Position numbers and translations under genes: made by a program. Positions 20,787 to 33,556 of a stretch of DNA of 64,000 nucleotides are shown piece by piece. Origin of the DNA: Blattamonas nauphoetae (Eukaryota; Preaxostyla; Oxymonadida). The stretch's first letter is position 1. Each line of letters begins with the position of its first letter. The notes under the pieces are model-generated. The model did not search any database and had not been told where the DNA came from. It saw nothing but the letters and a program-made list of their open reading frames with translations. Where the stretch lies: NCBI GenBank assembly GCA_033064195.1, contig JARBJD010000117.1, positions 62,001 through 126,000 on the forward strand. The letters run 5' to 3'.

Positions 20787-23700
20787 TTATTCTTTCATCT
20801 CGTTTCCAGATCCACCAATCGTTTCATCACGATGAGAACAGAGGAACTCTCCAATCTCAGAAAGTGTCGGACGTTGTTTCGGATCAACTGAAACACAACG
20901 ATGGATCAGAGCAATGAATTCCTCGTTCTTCAGAGCGTCCATTTTTGGACCAATTCCTGTTCCCGATTGTCGTTGAGCATTCACAGCATCCAGTTCTCCA
21001 AACGGAACTTGACCAGTCTCAATTTCCCACAAGATCAGGCCAAGACTAAAAACTGACGCTTTCGAACCATCCACTGAAACTCCCTTCCCTCCACCAGCAA
21101 CAACTTCAGGTGCGCGCCATCGCATCCCATCCATTCCCGTTTTGTCGGTCTCAGCGCCTTGCGACATCTCAGTTGCGTGGTTCGGGTTCCCATCCACGTT
21201 TGGGAGTGCTTGTGGGTGCTGCATTTGAGCTTGAACGATTTCTTGTTCCGCTTCTGATGCATTCATTTGAAGTTTCAGTTGAACATTTCCACTTCCATCA
21301 ATCAGAATCCAGTGAGACGAAAGACGAGTCAGAACATCACTCCATCCTCGAGTTGTCACAACCTGTTTCAATCCATTCACAATCTGTATTCCAACTCCTC
21401 GCTTCCCAATCTCCCGGTGTTCTTTGTGCAACACAGAATACAGCGTGTTCGTCATCGGAGCTGAAGTGATCCCAAAATCTCCACTGCACGCCATCACCTC
21501 CACCAGCTCTCCCTTTGTCCGAGATTGCGAGTCAACTATTCCATCTGAACGCTCAATCCGAGTCGCATCGTCGTGCGAAGACCCAAACGCAGAGTGGCTC
21601 ATTCCATCCGTCCGCATCAGCCCGTTCGTGTTGTCTCCTAGATCCACATCTTCAACTTTCACCTCGTCTTCCTGCTCCAGCCCTTCCATCTCTTTCTGAG
21701 CTGGCTCACCATTCTTCTTTCTTCGATAGACAACAACAAACACAACAATCACGATCAGAAGGACAACCAGAAGCGACACGACCAGAGGGATCAGCCAGCT
21801 CAGCAGTTTCTTCATTTCCGGCGACATCGACTTCTTTGGATCATAAGGCGATTTCGGAATGTGGAGAGAAACTGGATTCCTCATCCACACTTCAGAGCTG
21901 CTCACGTTGGGTGTTGGAGAGATCGACTTGATGCTGTATGTTGTGTCGTGTGTCAGAGTCCTCTTGTCTCCAACCACAACAAATCGACTGCTTTCACCTG
22001 TCAGTGAAGTTCCGACAACTGGAACGGTGATCGTCACATCCTGTCCCTCCTCTTCCACAACAATGTCGAACGATCCAAACACTTCTTTGTTGAACAACAG
22101 GATCACATACGCGTAATTCGGTTCCGCGGTGATGAGGTAGGCGGTGGCTGATTTGAGAGAAGGGGGGCACTCGGGTGTGGTGAACGAGACGAAGGAGGGA
22201 GTCGCGGCGAGGTGGAACGGCCACGCTGCTCGATGCACTGTCACACCATTCGACAGCAACGAAGCAGAAGAAGAATAGCAAGACGAAGATGATGAGGTGG
22301 GCACAACTCCCACAATCGATGTGATCGTGTAACCAGTCACGAACTTCAGACTCTCTCCAGACAACGACACGAACGTCCCAGTCCCATCCACAATTTCAAT
22401 CTCTCCCCCCACTTCTGTTTTGTCCAGCTCTTCACGAATCCGAACGGAATATTTCTGTGACACTTTCGGCACGCTTCCCTCAATCTCCATCTTCAGCCTT
22501 CCTGTCGTCCCATCGAATCTCACTTTTGGCGCACCTGTCAGAAGTGGTCCAATCTTGTCAAATGCTGCATGTTCCACCCTCTCGTACACATCGACTGGCC
22601 CACCCTCTCCCTCCACCTGCACAACTGTGTACATTCCAGCGCAATTGGGAATGGTTGTCGTGAAGCACTCGTCGAAAGACAGTGGACGATCCAGACCAGA
22701 TGTTGGATAGGCAAAGAAATCTGGAAAAGCGGTCGCATTCTCTTTCAGCGGAGTGTTGTAATAGACACGCGGGTTCCCAACTCGGTTCTCGATGAACTGA
22801 ACACGGGTGAACGAAAAAAGGTGGGTCGCAGAGGATGAAGACCATGCCATCATGATCGCTCCTGTTGCAGATGTGCACCCCTTCACTACACAGTCCATCA
22901 TCGAGAAGTTTTTGGGGGAGTTGATATAGGCTGCTCCACCAAGCGAGGGTGATGAGCAATTCACGAACTCACAGCCAATCAGTTCAAGATAATCACCGAG
23001 AACAGATGTCATGAATCCGCCTCCAAAAGAAGAGGAGCTAATTGTTGTTGTTTGGCATCCGATGAACTGGACATCCACAAGTGAGAGTGAATTCATACAC
23101 ATCAGATACAGACCACCTCCAGCTCTTTGACTCGAGCAGGCTTCGAAAATCAGATTGGAGATGTGTTGGGCACCGTTTGAATTGCTGAGCATTCCGTCCA
23201 CGCCGCCTCCTGACGAGGAGAGTGACAAACAATCGCTGAAGCGACACGACGAGAAGGTGAGATGGTGAGTGTTTGAAGAGAGATACATTCCGCCAGGATC
23301 CGAGTCTGAAGAACACGACGAGAAGAGAAGACCAGTGAGAGTCGATACGCAGTCCTTTGTGGCATAGAAATACAAACCACCACAACCAGAGGAAGATGAA
23401 GAAGCAGGCCCACAATCAATAAAACGACAATCCACGACAGATGCAACGTTCGCATGTGAAATATACAATCCATTGCCTGGTTGGGTCGACATGCAGGACG
23501 TGAAATTGCACAGCCTGACTTCACACGGATTGGAGTCATAGAAATCTTGGCTGATGTAGAGAGTTCCGGAAGAGTAACCTGTTGTGTGGATGTTGTGGAA
23601 GGAGCAGGAGAGGATGGTGATGGTGCCAGGGTAGCGCTCGAAAGAGATGGGTCGGCCAGTCGGTTGATGTCTGTCTCCGGAGAAGTGGCAGTGCGAGAAG

Positions 23701-24602
23701 TTGACTGAGATTTTGTTTTGGGTGTAGTAGTGATCAAATTCGTATTCTGTGCTTTCATCAAATTGTTGCGTGATTGAACCGTCGAGGATGATGGACGGTT
23801 CTTCGTCGGAGTCGGTGTTGGGGGAGGGGAGGAGGGAGGAGAAGGAGGAATTCGAGCACAAAACGCACCCGACAGTGTTCACGTCCCGAATCGTCGATCC
23901 CGACAAATGCGAGCTTGTCAGCGATACAACACATCCTAACATCTTCTGATCCAAATGCCGAAGGCGGGGCTCGTGTGAAGACCCAAACGAACTCATGTTC
24001 ACAAATGAGCACCCAATCAGCGATGACGACATTCTTCCAACTTCTGCTGCATTCTTTCGAGATGTTCGTGTCAGTGAGAGGCCAATCCCGTCCTTTCCCA
24101 CAATCCGAGAAGAGTCAAACGAACATCCAACAATCGACACGCAAACTGACCCGACAAATGATGCAAATGACGATGTTTCAACAACACCACGCATCGACCC
24201 AACATCATTCCACAGCAAGCTCTTCGAAATCACGACTGACGATTCTCTTCCAGATTCCTCCAAAGTCGATGAAGAAATCACAATCGCACTTGTCCATGGT
24301 GACACTTCAATTCTGCTTGAAGATATCGTCAGCATGCTGCCTGAAACAATTGCCAGCCTTGGTGCTCTTGTTTCGTTGATTTGTTGTCTTCTTTCAGAAG
24401 AATTGTTGATCAGCGAAAAGTGCATAGATTTCAATGACAATGTCGAGTTTGTCAATGAGAACAAGCAAAACTCAAAAGATCGAAAAGTGTTCCTTCCTTC
24501 ACCCAACTTTCCATTCCGTCCAGACGAAGGGACAATTCGAGTTCCAGAACAGTTTCGGCCAGATGAGCGTTCTCCTTCAAGTGCAAGTGATCGATGTGCC
24601 AC
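20787..24602 (-). CDS. Gene B: beta-helix / TM / pseudokinase surface receptor-like protein
   Basis: One open frame covers about 1270 residues to TAA at 20787. It stays open upstream to about 24670 (IPEGTYVSSDIDVAHRS, matching gene A) but has no ATG or signal peptide there, so a 5' exon is lost or unrecognised; the GTG at 24602 is not a credible eukaryotic start. Order: beta-helix-like ectodomain (strands such as FSLTNSTLSLKSM, FSSCRFSDCLSLSSSGGG, ELIGCEFVNCSSPSLGGA), three Ig-like or immunoglobulin-fold-like stretches (KVRFDGTTGRLKMEIEGS, YSVRIREELDK, ITVPVVGTSLTGESSRF), a TM helix near residue 935 (LLSWLIPLVVSLLVVLLIVI) with basic stop-transfer YRRKK, and a cytoplasmic kinase-like domain. 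That domain keeps RWRAPEVV, ASVFSLGLILWEIETG and PKQRPTLSEIGEF but has SSHWILIDGSG for HRD and no DFG, so catalysis is doubtful. A sensor or adhesin is plausible; the ligand is unknown. Confidence 0.8.
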   Translation of the reverse strand: MAHRSLALEGERSSGRNCSGTRIVPSSGRNGKLGEGRNTFRSFEFCLFSLTNSTLSLKSMHFSLINNSSERRQQINETRAPRLAIVSGSMLTISSSRIEVSPWTSAIVISSSTLEESGRESSVVISKSLLWNDVGSMRGVVETSSFASFVGSVCVSIVGCSFDSSRIVGKDGIGLSLTRTSRKNAAEVGRMSSSLIGCSFVNMSSFGSSHEPRLRHLDQKMLGCVVSLTSSHLSGSTIRDVNTVGCVLCSNSSFSSLLPSPNTDSDEEPSIILDGSITQQFDESTEYEFDHYYTQNKISVNFSHCHFSGDRHQPTGRPISFERYPGTITILSCSFHNIHTTGYSSGTLYISQDFYDSNPCEVRLCNFTSCMSTQPGNGLYISHANVASVVDCRFIDCGPASSSSSGCGGLYFYATKDCVSTLTGLLFSSCSSDSDPGGMYLSSNTHHLTFSSCRFSDCLSLSSSGGGVDGMLSNSNGAQHISNLIFEACSSQRAGGGLYLMCMNSLSLVDVQFIGCQTTTISSSSFGGGFMTSVLGDYLELIGCEFVNCSSPSLGGAAYINSPKNFSMMDCVVKGCTSATGAIMMAWSSSSATHLFSFTRVQFIENRVGNPRVYYNTPLKENATAFPDFFAYPTSGLDRPLSFDECFTTTIPNCAGMYTVVQVEGEGGPVDVYERVEHAAFDKIGPLLTGAPKVRFDGTTGRLKMEIEGSVPKVSQKYSVRIREELDKTEVGGEIEIVDGTGTFVSLSGESLKFVTGYTITSIVGVVPTSSSSSCYSSSASLLSNGVTVHRAAWPFHLAATPSFVSFTTPECPPSLKSATAYLITAEPNYAYVILLFNKEVFGSFDIVVEEEGQDVTITVPVVGTSLTGESSRFVVVGDKRTLTHDTTYSIKSISPTPNVSSSEVWMRNPVSLHIPKSPYDPKKSMSPEMKKLLSWLIPLVVSLLVVLLIVIVVFVVVYRRKKNGEPAQKEMEGLEQEDEVKVEDVDLGDNTNGLMRTDGMSHSAFGSSHDDATRIERSDGIVDSQSRTKGELVEVMACSGDFGITSAPMTNTLYSVLHKEHREIGKRGVGIQIVNGLKQVVTTRGWSDVLTRLSSHWILIDGSGNVQLKLQMNASEAEQEIVQAQMQHPQALPNVDGNPNHATEMSQGAETDKTGMDGMRWRAPEVVAGGGKGVSVDGSKASVFSLGLILWEIETGQVPFGELDAVNAQRQSGTGIGPKMDALKNEEFIALIHRCVSVDPKQRPTLSEIGEFLCSHRDETIGGSGNEMKE

Positions 24603-24689
24603 ATCAATGTCGGAACTAACGTATGTTCCTTCTGGGATGGACAGGCATGGGATCCGATCAGACCGATCTCACCCTTTTTCGATCTCACC

Positions 24690-25480
24690 TCCTGCTTTCT
24701 TTCAATTCGCCTCTAAAAGCTTTTCAAAATACGTTTTTTCACAAATTTCTTTATCAAAACTGAAATGAAGAATCAGAAAGTGAAGTCAAAACAAGCCCAT
24801 TGATGCTGTTGGATACTCCTGATCGGAGTCTGAATCACAAATTCAAAGAGGATAAACGTGAGTTAAGAGAAGGAAAGGCTCCGATTACACGTTTTTGTTG
24901 GAAATGAGTTCAACTGGAATGAGTTACGGACTGTTTCAAGTTTTGAACAGGGAAAGACGCGTCATCAAGCCGTTTTCGCGGTAATAAGAGAGAAGGGAAG
25001 TCATTAGAGGTGAAGTGGAATCATTTTGGACATGAAATATTCTAAAATCAGAGAGAAAAAATATGAAAAGTTGGAGAAATAGATACGCTTAAATAGGAGA
25101 CTGATCTCACCCAAAAATCTCATCGTGAGATCAAAAGATCTCACGATAAGCTTAAAAGTACTCACGCCTCCCAACCCTGGGGATGGACATAGAAACAATG
25201 TCATCCGATTCATGACCACGAGCGTTCGATTCTTTGTTCAAGAGTGAAAAGAGGCTTCTTGGCGGTTGGAAAATGGTTGTATTTGCTTTATTTTGTTGAA
25301 TCATCCAGAAAAAAAGCGAGAGGCAGAACATGATGAGAACCAATAATTTTGCAAGATTCTACGTGTGAATGGAGAGACTTTTGAAAAGGGATCACACCCT
25401 TTGTTTGCACTTCAGGAATCCTTGACGACTACTCTCCGAAATCAGACAAGACTTGATTGGAGATGGTGATTTAAGATTGC
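24690..25480. other. Intergenic upstream of gene B, no gene recognised
   Basis: About 0.8 kb of AT-rich sequence between the diverged 5' edge of gene B and the 3' end of gene D. The AAATAAAGGG/GATCAA promoter-like motif of the sister genes is not seen, which fits gene B having lost its true 5' end. Confidence 0.4.
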
Positions 25481-26498
25481 ATCAAACTGAGTTCTCTATT
25501 TGGACATTCAATCTCCTGTATGGACAATCAATCAATTGAGATAGTGACGTGAATATGAAAGAAAGAGAAGAAATGCAGTTACAAACAGTGTGTATCCATT
25601 CATAGTTCAGAAGAGGACGAGTGAGCGAGTTGGACAGCCCCAAATGAGCATCCCACCACAACCATCCCTCGACCGTCCGACCAAAGTGGGTTGTGTGTCC
25701 ATCCAACCACTCCCCCATTGAAACCCTTCTGATGAGCGAGAACCATATTTGAGACTGTGCAGTTCGACAGAAGGACGTGACGAAGAACGGCACGACCAGC
25801 GCTGTCGCGGGAGGCAATCGATGCCAGCCCTCCTTCCCGCTCTTCCAGACACACCCTCGTCGAACACATTTCGAACCAGCAGTTCACGAGAGACATCGAA
25901 CTTCCAACAATCTCCACCCGAATCAGGCTCCCGAACGCCTTTCCCGAACAGTTTGTGAAGTTCGAGTTTGTGATCGAGATTGCTTTCGTCGTTGTCCCGA
26001 CCGCAATCCCTCCATCGTCCAACGAAACCGAGGAGAACGAGGACTGAGTGAGGGTGACAGCTGACGAGCCACTGCATCGCACAACGCTGCCTTTCCTGCT
26101 AAATGAAAACTGGGACATGAGAAGGCTGTCAACGTGGAGTGACCCAGATGAGAGGATGTTGGCGAATGAGAGCGAGACGGGGAAGGATGACGAGAGCGAA
26201 CACGACGAAAGATGAAGAAGAGCGCCATTGCTAACTTCGAACACAGAGTGGATGTGTCTCGGTCCAGTGAAGGAAGAGAAGACGAGTGAAGTGAAGCCGA
26301 GACTGTGCTTCTTCAACACGATCATCGCACTTGTCTGTGGCCTTCTTCCGAAGACTTCTTCGTTGTCTGTCACTCCACACATCACGCTGCACGAGGCGTC
26401 ACTGCCCTCCACCTCAATCTCTGTCTCTTCCTCCTCCCCTCCGATCTTCACACTCTCTCCAATCGACGCCGCATCGACAACAAGGACAGTCGCATCGT

Positions 26499-27008
26499 CA
26501 GGGGTTTGATTCGTCAGCACATTTTAGTGCATTCGTCGGATCAAATGATCCGACGGGCACTTTTTTGGCGTCAGATCATCGCCTATTTGGGAGCTTCGAG
26601 TTTTCTTACTTTTTCTCGTTTTCCACACTTTTCAGCTGTTCATTTCACCTCTCAATTGAAAAAAATCACTTTGCTGTCTTCATAATACAAAAGAAAGGAG
26701 TTTGTGTTCGAATTAAAGACACGTTGGGTGAAGTGGACGGATCTGTCCCAGTTAATTCTCACAACTTTCGATCATGATATGTTCATCCTACTCTCAAATT
26801 GTGTCTATCCCTGTACACATGACTTTAGTTTTGGAATCAACCCGGACCCATTGGTTCGAAGCAAGTATTGAGAAATCTCTTTTTTCACTTCATTTCAACT
26901 TTTTTGTTCGATTAAACACAGTTTTTGAACAAACAAAGGCGATATAATCATTTTATGAAGTGTCGGATCAAAAGTGGTCCGATCAGTCGGATCCTAATCA
27001 GAAGCCTG
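26499..27008. mobile_element. 510-bp hAT-like MITE in gene D
   Basis: The ends are imperfect inverted repeats, caggggtttgatt on the left and caggcttctgatt on the complement of the right. CGCATCGT is duplicated on both sides (26491-26498 and 27009-27016). An 8-bp target duplication with CAGG-starting ends is the signature of the hAT superfamily. Removing the element and one target copy joins NDMDDA to TVLVVDAA in frame. Subterminal gatccgac-type repeats are also seen near both ends. There is no coding capacity. Confidence 0.85.
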
Positions 27009-27149
27009 CGCATCGTCCATGTCGTTTTGCGTGATCAGTGTGAAGCACGCGCGGAGACTCTTCAGAGGATTGTTGGAAGTTCCTGTTCCATCGTCATTTC
27101 CAGTCGAGCTAACGTGAATGACATTCGACGACATGACAAGCATCGGAGA

Positions 27150-28600
27150 GAGAGGAATCTTGGTCGACGTGTCCCCTCCCTCGAAGCCGCTGAAGAGAAG
27201 CTCGTGATGAGAGGTCAGTTCAAAGGGCGAGAGGAAGAGGAAGCGAGGTCGCTTGATGATCGGTTTCAGCGAATCGGCATCGATAAGAAGGAAAGGGACA
27301 GGATTCGAACTCGAAGCAGATGAGGGGAATTGGACTTTGTTGAAGGAGAAGCCAGAGGCATCAGCAATCAATTGCAGTGTCACACATTGGCCAGTGAGTG
27401 TCGACGAACAGCCTGAGAACTCAGTCCCAGAAATCCCATCCAGAGTGAACGAGCCTGTCCCACTCAGCCTCACAAACAGTGCTCCTCCACAGCCTGACGA
27501 CGAGCAGTCAGTCATCTTTCCATCACTCACTCTCAGCGACTGTCCTGTCCCAACTGAAGCGTGCAGAACACTTCCGTTTCCACCAGTGTTCGTCACTCCC
27601 AAGAACTCGCTGCCTTCGATCACCAGATTTCCAGCTGTCTGTGAGATCATCGCGCTTTGAGATTGAATTAACGATACTTTCATTCCAGACAGTGTCGACG
27701 ATCCCCCAGCAACCACGATGAGTGAGGATGAGATCGAGACGAACTTTTGAATCTTTACATCGTTTGCCTCCAGGGTTCCTCCTGAAACAGAGATCAGGGA
27801 TGTTGAGACGGTTGTTGTTCGTGACGATGACCCAAACTCGACAGCATTCAGAACACACTTTCCATTCGAGACGGAGATGATGGGTGAGGTTGGTTGGGGA
27901 GTCGCGTGTGCGATGGCGAGTGTGTCGAGTGTGAGAGTGTTCGCGGCTGTATCAACAACGAAAGCAGCTGAACTCGAACAAGCGATGGATTTGGCAGTGT
28001 TCTCAGAAGTGATCGTCAGGAGAGCGAGTCGGGTGGTGAAAACTTCGGAGAGCGAAGTTTCTGAACTCAACACAATCCGCTTTCCTGACTCTTTCACTCT
28101 TTCGTGAGCGAACACCAGTGTCTGACAAGGAAGTTGCACGAGACCACAATTCGCGTGATTCTCGCCAGCCGAGTGCACAAACACATCCCCTATCGTGTGA
28201 GGGAACCACAAGTACAGCAGAGACCCCTCCAACGATGCAGACTCAAACCCATAAATGTAATTCAGAATCACATCTGTGTCTGCTTTCGTCGCTGGGAGGG
28301 TTGGCTTGAGTGCAAGAAGAGCGGTTGGATCGACGATGGAGGAGAGGGAGGGGGACGAGAGGAACAGAGCATTTCCCTTTCCAGTCGCACTGCAATCGGT
28401 GAAGGTGATGCGAGCGGCTGTGGAGAACGAGCCTCCTTCAACTGTCACGTGAAGTGCTCCTCCAGTTGTCTGGGACATGCAATCAATGAACGCTACATCT
28501 GACAGTGAGAGTGTCTGTCCTGTGTTGAGAACTGCTTTGATCGCTGAGCCTTCTCCAGTTGTCGAAATCGATGAGAATTCACTCGATTCCACTGAAAGAG
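27150..28600 (-). repeat. Internal duplicated module of gene D, copy 2
   Basis: This 1.45-kb block is nearly identical to 30056-31506, a constant offset of 2906 bases, and includes GCGGALFVRLSGTGSFTLDG and SSSAAFVVDTAANTLTLDTL in both. It is an intragenic duplication of several beta-helix turns, young enough that most positions still match. Confidence 0.85.
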
Positions 28601-30055
28601 ATCCACCTGACAACGTAAAGAACGAGGTTGAGAATGGAAAAGATGTCACTGTCAGCGTCAGGTCAGAAACGGTCAAAGATCCACCATCCACTGTCACACC
28701 AACATCTGCCGACAACGAGACCGTTCGACGTGTCGAGTCTGATTTCCATTCGACTGTCGATGTCGATGTGATCGCTGTTGAAACAGAAACATCGCTCAGA
28801 AGAGCAATGCACGCATCATCCGCATTCGACGCTGTTGTCGAGTGAACAAGTCTGTTTCCAACGTTCAGCGAATTGCACGGAAGAAGGACGTGTCCACACA
28901 AGTCGTTGGCTGGAGATGACGAATGAACATTCAGTGTGCCTCCTTTGTAAGGATACAGAAGATACAGGATCGATCCTTCGACGGGTTCAGAATCCACAAA
29001 GTACCATTTGTTCAGATCAGCTGTTCCAAAGAACGTTCCTGACGATGGCTTGTTCGGATGAGAGTTCCCAAATCGAGCTGGTGTCAGATAACTCCTTCCG
29101 CCTGACGCGGTCAACACGAAGATGTCGGATCCCTTCGTTGCTGTGTTGGAGGAAGTCCCAAATTGAACACCCGACAGTGTGAACGTCCCTGGATCTGTTC
29201 GGCCTGTCAGATCAACGGCGATCGCTCCTCCACACACCGCAGAACAGCCAGCAAACGACGTGCTTGCATCTGCTGTGAAGGTTCCTGTTGTCAGAGCAAC
29301 TGAAATCGCTCCTCCATTTCCGAGTGATGAGCATTGTTCGAAAGTGGCTGCCTGGACTTGGAGTGTTCCTGTTCCTTCCACAATCACGTTGAGACACCCG
29401 CCATTTCCGGCGGACGAGCAGGATGTGAAGGTGACGGGAGAGAGGAACCGCTGTCTGCGATTGAAGAGAAGGAGCTGTCTGTGATTGTGATATCTCCGTT
29501 TCCAGCCATGAGCGACGAAGTTAATTCAATGTTGCTGAATGCCACGTCTTCGAAAGTCACGCTGCTTCCAGTCGACTTCAACACTGACCCGACTTTCTTC
29601 GACACTGCATTCAGAGTGAGTTGGGAGAATGTGACGGTTGAGCTTGTCGTGTCGATGAGGTTTCCAGTAAAGATGACATCACCAATTGTTGAGAGTTCCA
29701 CGTTGAGGATGTTCAGCTTGCCTTTTGTTTGGGTGACGAGGGTTGTGGCTGGTCCATTCCATGAGAGGATGAGGTTGGAGAGGGTGAAGTCGGTCTGAGG
29801 AGTAGATTTGGCATTCATGGTGAACTTGGCGTTGTTCGAGAAGACGAGTGTTGTTTTTGTTTTCGAGGTGACTTTCAGAACATAGTCTCCCACATCGAAC
29901 GAAGCGTCAATCCTGCCAGAATCGATCACAACCAGTTCATATCCAGTCTCCTCATCGCTTGGTGGAGATTTTGTTCGTTCGTTCAGTGCTTGGCCGAGAG
30001 TGATGCATGGTGCTGGTTGACTGCCACAAGCGTCAGAGGTGAGCAAGTACGGGTA

Positions 30056-31506
30056 GAGAGGAGTCTGGGTCGATATTTCTCCACCTTTGAAACCGCTGTA
30101 CAGAGGTCCGTGATCAGAAGTTAGTTCAAAGGGCGAGAGGAAGAGGAAGCGAGATCGCTTGATGATCGGTTTCAGCGAATCGGCATCGATAAGAAGGAAA
30201 GGGACAGGATTCGAACTCGAAGCAGAAGAGGGGAATTGGACTTTGTTGAAGGAGAAGCCAGAGGCATCAGCAATCAATTGCAGTGTCACACATTGGCCAG
30301 TGAGTGTCGACGAACAGCCTGAGAACTCAGTCCCAGAAATCCCATCCAGAGTGAACGAGCCTGTCCCACTCAGCCTCACAAACAGCGCTCCTCCACATCC
30401 AGACGACGAGCAGTCAGTCATCTTTCCATCACTCACTCTCAGTGACTGTCCTGTCCCAACTGAAGCGTGCAGAACACTTCCGTTTCCACCAGTGTTCTTC
30501 ACACCAGAGAACTCGCAGTCTTGGAGTACCAGATTTCCAGCTGTCTGTGTGATCATCGAACTTTGAGATTGAATTAACGACACCTGCATTACAGACAGTG
30601 TCGTCAATCCTCCAGCAATCTCGATGAGTGAGGATGAGATCGAGACGAACTTTTGAATCTTGACATCATTTGCCTCCAGTGTTCCTCCTGTCACAGAGAT
30701 CAGGGATGTTGAGACAGTTGTGGTCAGTGACGATGACCCAAACTCGACAGCATTCAGAACACACTTTCCATTCGAGACGGAGATGATGGGTGAGGTTGGT
30801 TGTGGCGATGCGTGTGCGATGGCGAGTGTGTCGAGAGTGAGAGTGTTCGCGGCTGTATCAACAACGAAAGCAGCTGAACTCGAACAAGCGATGGATTTGG
30901 CAGTGTTCTCAGAGGTGATCTTTATGAGAGCGAATCGAGTGGTGAACACTTCGGAGAGCGAGATATCTGCGCTCAACACAATCTGCTTTCCTGTCTCTTT
31001 CATTCTCTCATTTCCGAACAGGAGTGTCTGGCAAGGAAGTTGCACGAGACCACAACTCGCGTGATTCTCGCCAGCCGAGTGCACAAACACATCCCCTGTC
31101 GTGTGAGGGAACCACAAGTACAGCAGAGACCCCTCCAGCGATGCAGACTCAAACCCATAAAAGACATTCAGAATCACGTCTGTGTCTGCTTTCGTCGCTG
31201 GGAGGGTTGGCTTGAGTGCAAGAAGAGCGGTTGGATCGACGATGGAGGAGAGGGAGGGGGACGAGAGGAACAGAGCATTTCCCTTTCCAGTCGCACTGCA
31301 ATCGGTGAAGGTGATGGGAGCGGTTGTGGTGAATGAGCCACCTTCAACTGTCACGTGAAGGGCTCCTCCATTTCTGAGCGACGAGCACGACGTGAAAGTC
31401 ACTCCAGTCAGTGATAAGATCTGACCAGCGTTGAGACTCGCCTTGATCGCTGCCCCTTCGTCGGAGGTGCTGATCGAGTTGAAGGCACAAGTGTTCAAGA
31501 TGAGTG
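30056..31506 (-). repeat. Internal duplicated module of gene D, copy 1
   Basis: Partner of 27150-28600. The differences are scattered single bases, for example KRPRFLFL against KRSRFLFL and HATPQP against HASPQP. The flanking modules differ, so the duplication covers a defined part of the helix rather than the whole gene. Confidence 0.85.
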
Positions 31507-33556
31507 AGCCTGCTGTTTGTTTCAGCATGCTGTGAGCGAATGTTGTTGCGAGCACACTTCCATCCAGAATGATGTTTGTGAGTGAAACTGTGCCACCAGA
31601 GACGACGACGAATGGTGTGGTCATTTGTGCATTTCCCAGAAGCGGAGATGAGAGAGTGGCTTGTGTGACGACGAGGTTGTTGGCAGGAACGGTGAAGAGC
31701 GCTGTGGCAAAGAAGTCGTCGAGATTTGACAGGTTGATTGTGGTGGATGAGAGAGCGAGTGACGATGCGGTTGTGTCGGCAAGTGCGGTTGTCGTGGCTG
31801 AGGTTGAAGCGGCAAACATGACGCTCGAAGAAGAGACGGACAGAGAGAAGGCTAATCCAAGTTCCATTGTCAGCAGAGCGACAGGCGCCGATGACGGTCC
31901 AGAGAAGGAGAGGGCAGTGTTGGACGAGAACGTCCTGGACGAGGCAGTGAGGAGGGTTGTTTTGGAGGTGATCTCAGTCGAGCTTGTTCCTTCGATCACT
32001 GCGAGTGTCAATTTCGACGAGTCTGACGTGGGAGGAGTTGTGAGTGTGTCGAAGGTGATTGAGCCAACGTTGAACTCGGCTGTTGCTGTGGTTGTCAGTT
32101 GAACTGAGAGGAGAGGCGTGGAGAGTGATCCAGTGTATGTACACTCTGTGACATGGATGTCGCCGATGTTGATGGACGATGTGGCGATGGAAACGACGGC
32201 TGAAGAGAACTTCAGTGACGACACGGAGAATGAGTTCGCTGTGATTGTCCCTCCCGACACAACTGAGAGGAGGATCGGAGCGGTGAGGAGAGACGAGGCG
32301 GAGAAGGCGACGTTGGTGAGTGAGAGGGAGCCTGTGGGTGACACAGAGAGGAGGGGTGTCGCAGAGGCAGCATCGACGGAGAAGAGGAATGTGATGTTTG
32401 TAATGCGTAGTGCCTGCGTGGTGGAGAGGGAGCTCACAGTTGTGATTCTGAGTTGGGCAGAGGCGAGTCCCGAGTTTGGTTGGATGGTTGTGCCCGACGC
32501 GTCCACACTCCCGTTCAGAATCCCCACATCCACCACAAGCACAACAAACCCTGACAGGTCCATCCCCTTCTGCTCAGCGGCGAATGTGAGTGAAATGCAA
32601 GGATCGGAAGTCTTCCCGCATCCCACAATGTCTGTCCCTGTCTCGTCGACGAAGATTGCCATGCTGAGAAAGCATTCCGGGATGCCTTGTTCCACTCCGC
32701 TGTACGTTCCCCCTCGCGAGAAGCAGACGAAACGAGCGTTGTCTGTGGCATCGTTGGTCCATTCTGCGATGAACTTGGCTGGTGTCAGGTTGGAGTCAAC
32801 GTCAGCGCTGTTGATGTAGATGTCTTGTCCCGCAGAGGCGGTGTTCTCGCTGAATGTGAGTGTCTTCAGGTCGAAGTCGGCTGCTCCGTCTTCGGTGAAG
32901 AGGTACAGCGCTGCCCCGCGACTGTCTGCGGCTGAGCCAACACTGCACGACGAGAACGACGAGTCGGAGACGATGAATGAGGCAGATGGTTGGAGGGTGG
33001 CATGGATGGCTGCTCCTGTGCCCAAGTTGGATGTGATCGAAGAGAAATCGCACGATGTGAATTCCATTGTGATTTTCGTCGCTGAGAATGATCCAGTCGT
33101 CACTTTCACGTTGGCTGTTTCGAGGTAGCTGGGTCGGTCAAACACGACTTGGGTGCCTGAAGTGTCAGGAACGTATTTTCCATCTCCTTGTACTGTGACT
33201 GTCCGATCGTTGACAAGAATACATTTTTCCGCGTCTGATGATGTCGTGTTGAACTGTCCTGCTTTAATGATCACTTTTTGATTGCTCTTCACTTTGTTTG
33301 CTCCGAAACTGACAGTTCTGCATTTCCTGTTTTCATATCCACAATTGAACGCATCTTGTCCTTCCGCTGCCACAAACACATCTGAGTCAATCGGAGTGGC
33401 GAGGGCGTTGGAAAGGTAACCGGACGTGCCGATCTGGACCTGATGGATATTATAGCCCCCGAGGACAGTGTCGGTGAAAATGCCACGCATCCGTGCGATC
33501 TTTCCGTTTGCTGTATTGACGAGGTAGTCCTGGGTGTTGTGTCCCCAGATTTGTCG

